Source: Porodaedalea pini (lineage: Eukaryota > Basidiomycota > Agaricomycetes > Hymenochaetales > Hymenochaetaceae). From it: a stretch of 64,000 nucleotides of DNA. This document shows, in pieces, positions 57,249-64,000 of the stretch. The notes under the pieces are model-generated. The model was given only the letters and a program-made list of their open reading frames with translations. It was not told where the DNA came from and did no database searches. The stretch is taken from NCBI GenBank assembly GCA_002794775.1, contig NBAY01000023.1, forward strand, positions 310,001 to 374,000, given 5' to 3'. How positions within the stretch are numbered: position 1 is the first letter of the stretch; each line of letters begins with the position of its first letter. Made by a program: the position numbers and the translations under genes.

Positions 57249-58855
57249 CAACAAATGGTGAGTCATGCTTCATGGTCCAACGATATAATAGCCCGACGAA
57301 GAGAAAAAGCACAATCAGTTTCAGCCAAGCAATGCACCGCAACCTATGGTCTCGCTAACTCCAATCAATCACTTTCTCCTGCCGAGGGGCGCTGACCATA
57401 GAATATAAACGTTGCGGCCACCGATTTCAGCCAGCTAACATCTTCTAATGTTCTCTAAATCAACAGCGTATTCAACCAGGAGTGCGATCGCTCCGCAGCC
57501 GCTTGATCCTTCCTCATGTCAATGCTGGGTGGGCGCACTTACGGGCGCGCAATACATCAAGACATTACGAGCACCTATACCCCGCCTGCAAGGGTTTTAA
57601 TCGGCGCAGCCCAATTGGGACGTCGCTACCAGTAAATTGCATAAACTACACCCAGATGCGTCGAATGGCCTCACAAAAATCACAAAAGTAATGTTTAGCC
57701 TAAGCGCACTAGCTAATTTTGAGCGTACTCTGGCCCACGTCGTAATCCTTTTCTCCAGGTTCAGCTGCAAGGCCGAAGACCAAATCGAAGCTCAGGCACC
57801 CGGCCCGTCGCAACACAGCGCAACGAAGCGGCGTCGAAGTTCAATAATAGAACGAAGGAATGATCGCTCTACCAGTGCATGAATCAAGATATAACCTATG
57901 TATGCATGCATATGCTGTTGACTCAAGGAAGGACCAGTCTCGTCGTCAGATGTACATGAAACTACTTTACGGTCCCAACGCCTAGATCACCGAGCAGTCC
58001 GAGGTATCCATCCCCTGTATCTCCGGCCGTATGCATCTAGAGAAGCTGGTCCTGTAGTCGACTGACATAGTTAATCTACACGAGGGACGTGGCTCTTCCC
58101 AAACCGTCCTTCCTCCGAGTTGCTAGGTGCCAGCGTCTCGAGAACTGAATATCATGTACAAACGGAGATACTTCGCGCCGGTTAAAACCACCGCACAGCC
58201 CGACAAAGGACTGGATATACGGCGCTGGCGTAATTGTTTTCCACTTGTCCTGGCCGAAATAAGAATGAAATGAAAATATATTGACTTTTTAGTAGTACTT
58301 CCCTAGAAAACAGTCGATGAAGAAGCAGTCTAGTAAGTAACTAGGACCAGATGAAAAATACATCATTTGTACTTATTCTGTATATATTATATCTAATTCG
58401 GAAGAGGTGACTAATGTTATTCTGACTCTGGGAGGCAGTTCTATGATACACACGAAGACAATAGGGAAGAGACGAGGAGGGTGAAGGAGAGGTACTCGAG
58501 GGAAAAAAAGAGGGAATGAATTGGTGTGATAAATATGTGCCGGTCAATAAGTACTGTGAAGGTAGGTGTCGTCTGAGCCATCTTGAGATATCGTAAGGAG
58601 TGTGTTGGATGCCAGCATAGGTCGGATAGTCGGAACGTAGGCACTTGGCCGATACTATGAGCGAGGGAATGTTGAAGGAAGGGGTCGCATTAAGTCGTAT
58701 CAATGAAAGAAGATGAAATCTGCGGTTGGACTGCATGAGATAAGAAATTCGCGTAGGGCGGACGACTTTGCTCACCTCGTATTAGCAGAGAACGCCTTAA
58801 TAAGAGAATAAAGATAATAGAAAAGGATAAGTCCTTCAAGGAGTGAATATGAGAC
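57249..58855. other. Intergenic
   Basis: No gene recognised. 58340-58855 is AT-rich and likely holds the 3' UTR of the C2H2 gene on the minus strand. Confidence 0.45.
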
Positions 58856-60365
58856 TCAGGCCCACAGTTCGGCACTAGAGGCCTTTCTGCGAGGGCGCAT
58901 GGGGCAGCTGTCATTCTCGTGGCGCAGCACGGCATCATCGCGGGAGAAGGCCTTGTGGCAGAACGTGCAGCGGTTCGCATCCGTGTCGACTGAGCGGTGC
59001 ACACTTGAAAGGTGTCGCGCCATGTCCGTCACTCGGGTGAACGATTGTTTGCATCCCTCGAGCGGGCAGTGGTGCCGACGCTTGCATTTGCGCTTCGCAC
59101 CTGCAGCAGCACCGCCCTTGATTGCCGGTCGCCTACTGCCTTTCCTAGCGCGGCGCGATCCGAACTCGCTGAGCTCGACATCCTCGTCACTGTCCGAAAG
59201 CATAAACGATGCTGACTCCGCGCTGGCCTTGCGGCGTTTCGTGAAGCGGATAGAGTCGGTGTCTGCAGACTCCTCGAGGTCGTCATCGCTGTCTCCGTCG
59301 TAGGCTGCTTCGGCATAGTCGACACGCGATGTCTTACGGCGGGTGGCTCGACTCTGCATGGAACTTTCGGAAGGAAAGCCTGCTGAGGGCGGGAACGTGT
59401 CGAAGCTACCGGCGGTATGCGATGGCGCCGAGCGCGGAGGTGATGGCGGCGCATCATTCGGCTCGGTAAGCGGAGACGATCTTGTGCTGTGAGGCGCGGT
59501 CGCTGCGGAGTCGCCGAAAGGAGGAAGTAGTTGCGACACTTCCGATGACACTCCGGCAGTGGTCGAGGTGTCCTCAGCAGCAAGGTCGAGTGCTAGTGCG
59601 TTTGGCATGAGATGTGAGGGCTCAATCGTCGTCGCGGTATGAGACTGGGAATTCATAAGATTGAACGGCTCAATCACGCCCGGATCGGCTTCGTATGAGA
59701 GCGTGATAGGGGACCGGAGAGGAGAGCCAAGCGACATGTTATTGAACGCATAAGTCGATGCTTCGTCCGAAGAGACAGGATGCGATCCTGGAAAGCGAAG
59801 ACTCAATTCGTCGAGGAGCGGAAGTTCGGGACTGATTGGAGCGAGTCCTGGGCATGTCTCCCATGGAGAGCATGTTGTCGAAGATAGGACCGAAGGAGAG
59901 CCTGACGCTGAAGACAAGAATGACGAAGACGACAAGGGGGAGTCAAGGAAAGAATCTGAAAACGTTCTGAAAACGTTTGGTTGCCAAGGAGATGCAGAAG
60001 CCTGGTGTTCGTTTTCAACACCTTTTTCGTTCTCTCCATCATTCTCATTGAGCGCTCACCTGTCTGTTGGAGCTGAATGGATTATCATCCCACATGTTGA
60101 ACGAGAATTGTCCTGCTTGCGGTCCATCCAACAACTCATGCCATTCGTTGTTTGGCTTGGGCAGGGGTGTCCTTGGAACATCCTGTTGCAAGCTCTGAGA
60201 ATTCGTCTTGCCGCGAGAGGCAGGGTTGCTTCCTGTGGGACTGTTCCACAGAATACCGTTAGCGAGTGGTCGCCACAGACGCAAAAATGCATGTACACAC
60301 CTATTCGTGAACTGAGAGAAAGCAAAGTTGTCTATGGGACTCAAAAGCGCAGGATAAGAATCCAT
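58856..60365 (-). CDS. C2H2 zinc-finger transcription factor
   Basis: A probable DNA-binding regulator. The start MDSYPALLSPIDNFAFS (60365) is preferred over an in-frame Met 36 nt upstream. Intron 1 begins at GTGTGT near 60301 and gives SQFTN-SPTGSN; a second intron (about 60064-60007) leads into ASASPWQPNVFR. A long Ser/Pro/Thr-rich region, typical of activation domains, is followed by an acidic patch (YDGDSDDDLEE) and basic nuclear signals (TKRRKAS, AKRKCKRRHH). Two C-terminal fingers: CPLEGCKQSFTRVTDMARH with SVH, and CTFCHKAFSRDDAVLRH with DSC (C2HC). It ends SSAELWA. Fingers at the very C-terminus resemble fungal stress and developmental regulators; no orthologue assigned. Confidence 0.85.
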
Positions 60366-63300
60366 CTTCAATGTGCGAAGAAAAGAGAAGTTGAAGAGCA
60401 CACGAAGGCGAAGGAAAGAGTCTCAAGCGCAAGTTAAAACAATAAATAGTAGAAGCAAGAGCAAGAGAACGAAGGAGCGAGCCGAACTAAAGTGAGGAAG
60501 GGAGACTAAGCCGTGTTTGATCTGCTCTTTTAAAGCATTAGGACGACTGGAGGAAGCCTTCGTCACAGACCAAACGAGTGGGGGAAGTCATGCCAACAAT
60601 GCCCGATTGCGGATAACTTACGTTGGCTGTGCAGAGCAAACTCGACCGCGCGAGCGGGTGGTCAAGTCGCCAAATGGGATTACCGAACGCCCTCGGACTC
60701 GGAAATTAGGTTCGGCGGTAAGTATTTGTGGGTCTACGTGCGCACCATGACATGCGTTGCAAACTTGCCTCGCCGATGAACGGGCGGCGGCGGCATTGAA
60801 ATTTAAGCGACTTGATGCATCCCGACCACAGGTTGAAACAAGATCACCACGCATGCCGTTAGCATCAGTCCTTCTGGATGAGTAGGTGACAACTGAGTAT
60901 TTCGGGATACCTGACTGCCCGACATGTGTGAGTAATGGCAGTAAGGCTCGCAGTAGCCTTAGAGGGTCCGGCGCCGAAAGGCACGCAAAATTAGTCCTTG
61001 ATATGATGAACAATTGCTTTAGAGTAGTGCCCTCGATCGAAAATGGACATAGTAGCGTCCCAGAGTCCAGAATTAACGATACCACCACATAGGATTGTCT
61101 CAGAGAGCATGTAAGGGGATTTCGTGTTGCGTTCCAGGCCAAGGGAGGATTCTACATTCACGACATGGGCGGACCCGCTGGCGACCGTTGCCCATAAACG
61201 GTCTTGAAGCATGAGAACTAACTGAACCTTAATCCCCGTTTGGTCACATCCATCGCTATGCTCGTGACCTTGAAGCTCGGCCAGCCGGAAAGTTGTTTTT
61301 CAGTTATGCGAAAACAAATAAGTAATCATAAAATGACGATCGTCCGCCCTGTTGACACCTCCATACGGTGTGCTACTTAGCACCTCAATATGTCTATTTT
61401 CTCTTTTTCCTGAGAGCAGACAGCACAACTAATCTATTGCCTGAAGACAGTACTTGCGTATCTAAGTTGTCTGGGCTCATCAGCGTCTTAGATGATCACT
61501 AATGCCGACGACGGGGCTAAGCATACGGGTTATTGTTAGCTGACCAGTACTGAATAGCTTTTGTGATGGTGCATCCTAAGGGCGCCCGTCGAAGGATCAC
61601 GGCCCGGTATCGTGCGCAGCAACACGTTTCACGGTTCAGACGTACTCCATGCGAAATCAAATGAAGTCTCAGGTAGTTTGATCCCGAGCCAACAATGACA
61701 CAGTGGGAAGGATGGAGCAAGCGGATGTAAAAGGTCTTCCTGTGCGTCGGGCGTTGGCGCCGTGATGATTCTATGGAACCTCCAGTTCACCGTTGCGCAG
61801 TGAACTTGGCTAATCTTGTGCCTTGCACAGGACAGAAGAGGTCCGACACATCGCTAAACACTGGTTCGGTTGCTCCCTGCTCTCTGTCCAGGGCCTAATG
61901 AATCATGGGCAGGCACATTGGTGAGACAAGGAAAGGAGTTGGGCGCATCGAAGATTTCAGACCATCAGTCTCTCTGCAGAGCAATTCTGCTACTTGGTGA
62001 GTGACCGCTCTTGCCTACTAGTTTATACGACCAAAGTATCCATTTGTTCGGCCGAAAATCCTGATGCTAATACTTGGGAGCACTGAGGAAAGCGACGGAG
62101 GCAGAAAGAGCAATTCGCAAGTCGAGCGTACTTCGATCTTCGTAACAACCCGCACATGCCCGAATCAAGACAGGAAGAAGACAGAAGCATTAGCCCTTTG
62201 CTTCTCGGACTGGCCAATTGTGACCCATGAAGGACGGCATCGCGGCGCTACGAGCGACAACAGAGATCGGTATCACCACCCGCAGCAATCAACCCCCTTT
62301 CTTGAGGACGGAGATGGGCGGGCGGTACTAGAGCTGCTGTGCAACACTGAGTTCCCTCTCTTCAGACTGTCGAATTTGCAAATAAATTTCAAATATACTG
62401 CTCGAACAATAGGCTAATAGCATGTCCGCGTCGGAACAGATTACAGACAGGCGAGAAAGCCTGTCCGAGGTGTGTGAGTCGGGGAGGTTAGGGAAGCCGG
62501 TCTTGGAGGATGGTTTCGAAATCGACGAACTTCATCAACTATCCGTACAAAGTGTTGCACTCGTAGATGGTGAGATAGATGGTCTTGCGTTCAGAAGCGC
62601 AGTGCAGAGCTCGAGGACGCGTTGCCTACCGAAAGATCCTGAACCTCGAGAAATTTCCCAAGTTAGTGTTGACCAGCAGGCGGTGCTTCCGAGTTTAGTG
62701 CTTGTGCATCAACTATCAAGAGCCATGCTCCTAAAGGTATAAACAAGCACGTAAACAAGAGGAGATGTGGATTGTGAACGGAAGCGTGTATTAGGCGCAG
62801 GCGCAGGTGCACAACACAGCAGACTGTGTACACGCAACATTCCAGGTAACCCTCACACCTCGGGGAGCTGAAATAAACTGAGCCGAGTTCGCCGGTGTCG
62901 TGGCTCAGGACACTGCGCCCTGTTCAGCGGAGAAGAGTCCGAAGACAGGCATATCGCCGAGCGGAACAACAAGGAATGCCAAAGTAGCATGTCACCTCTG
63001 AATAGCCGCGGAGAATCCGTTCGACAGCCATCGAGAGCCGAAGAGTTGAGAAACCGTCGACGCGATCGGCCATGCATCGAGCATCAGCGCGTACGCACGC
63101 ATATTTCGACAGGCACGTCAGTCGCTAGAGAAAGCAAACAATGCAGCAAACTCACTGAGCAATTCGCGAGACCGATTAATCCTAGAATCCGAAATTTTCA
63201 GGATCGCGCTCGCCGGGAGACATTTTGCGGTTCGGTAAGTAAATGGTCCGGCAGCAAGTCCAGATCAAACTATATGGGCGAGCCGATGCATCGACCACGG

Positions 63301-64000
63301 CTCCGAGATCAAGTTGCAAGACCGAGTATTACATCATGCATGTCGATGTGTATCTCCATTACTGAGGGTATGCAGCTAATCTCGACAGGTAAATGGTATA
63401 GGCATGGGCGGAACCATGCTTTGCGAGGCGTTGCACCGACGAGCCATCAATAATTGCATCATTTTCGTCATTAAAATCTCGGGTGAGCGATGGCGACCTT
63501 CACGCTAACCGCTCGTGAGCACTCAAGGAAAGACGCCATAACGTTTGGCGGTTCGGCGTTATGATCAACTGGAATTTTGCAAAGGCCGAGAGTTGGGCAA
63601 GGACGGACAGAAACTAGAATTGCGCAGTTTCTATCGCTCGAAGTTACAGAGACAGAAAAGGAGAAACAGAGCGGCCGTCTATCGTGTAGCCCGTAGTCAT
63701 CCAGAGCGCTTTAAGAGCGTTCACCGTGGACAATCCCTGTGAGTTGCTATTGATCATAGCACATATACGTCCTGGTGTCAACCAGCCTTTGAGTCTTGAG
63801 TTACTTCAGGCTGTTCCCCATTAGTATTTTGGTTCATCAAGTACCCTCATACATACGAGCGCCAGTAAAGCAGACTTCGCAAGTTAAATAAATTCGAAGT
63901 AGATGAACCTGGAGGTGGTGACGAAAAATATCAACTTCAAAGTTCTTTGATAGTAAGTCACGTGTAAAACTGTACAGTTTTGTCGATCTCTTTCCGATCC
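60366..64000. other. 3.6-kb gene-poor end
   Basis: Contains the promoter of the C2H2 gene and then only short, overlapping frames on both strands (for example 60618-61142 minus, 62422-62742 plus, 62989-63453 plus). None shows a known motif, and none extends across plausible splice sites. No repeat with clear ends was found. Confidence 0.5.

Noticed and set aside
60618..61142. 174-codon minus-strand open frame
   Set aside because: No motif, odd composition, and many overlapping frames on both strands; looks like chance in stop-poor sequence.
62989..63453. 154-codon plus-strand open frame
   Set aside because: Arg/Ser-rich without domain or splice support; treated as chance.

Overview
The window is nuclear DNA of a filamentous basidiomycete, most likely an agaricomycete. 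Genes have many very short introns (about 50-70 nt), and the gene content fits: a DUF6533 membrane-protein gene, a PDR-type ABC transporter, starch-binding alpha-amylases, a FrnE/DsbA-like protein, an RNase T1-type secreted RNase, and chromodomain Ty3/Gypsy and Tad/L1-like retroelements. No tRNA, rRNA or CRISPR array was seen.

Layout. 1-9276 is a nest of two copies of one chromovirus family. An older plus-strand copy, whose left end lies outside the window, is split inside its integrase by an inverted full-length copy (1521-7791). 9277-11340 is gene-free and holds a possible terminal-inverted-repeat element. 11340-12490 is a decayed HMG-box gene. 13176-15705 is a DUF6533 gene carrying an 855-bp foldback element in an intron. 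15.9-23.3 kb is an ordinary gene block: a hypothetical protein, a MYND protein, a secreted RNase and a Nop4/RBM28-like ribosome-biogenesis factor. 23.8-29.4 kb is a PDR ABC transporter. 30.4-35.0 kb has a C2H2 protein and a FrnE-like oxidoreductase. 35.8-38.3 kb has relics of a second DUF6533 gene with a second 855-bp foldback element. 38.6-44.7 kb is a decayed LINE. 45.1-47.1 kb has an Old Yellow Enzyme gene and a relic of a second copy. 47.9-53.9 kb has two tandem alpha-amylases, one with and one without a CBM20. 54.8-57.0 kb is a divergent pair (AT-hook protein and haloacid dehalogenase). 58.9-60.4 kb is a C2H2 transcription factor. 60.4-64.0 kb shows no convincing gene.

The strongest signals are in the repeats. 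The chromovirus has an 11-nt primer-binding site that perfectly complements the predicted 5' end of its own RNA, the hallmark of Tf1/sushi self-priming. In-frame stops in both chromovirus copies and in the LINE are very largely TGA, and where the two chromovirus copies can be compared several stand opposite CGA, pointing to CpG deamination. The foldback elements show arm-to-arm homogenisation. Exon structures were assembled by eye from splice signals and reading frame; the RNase and FrnE models close exactly in frame.
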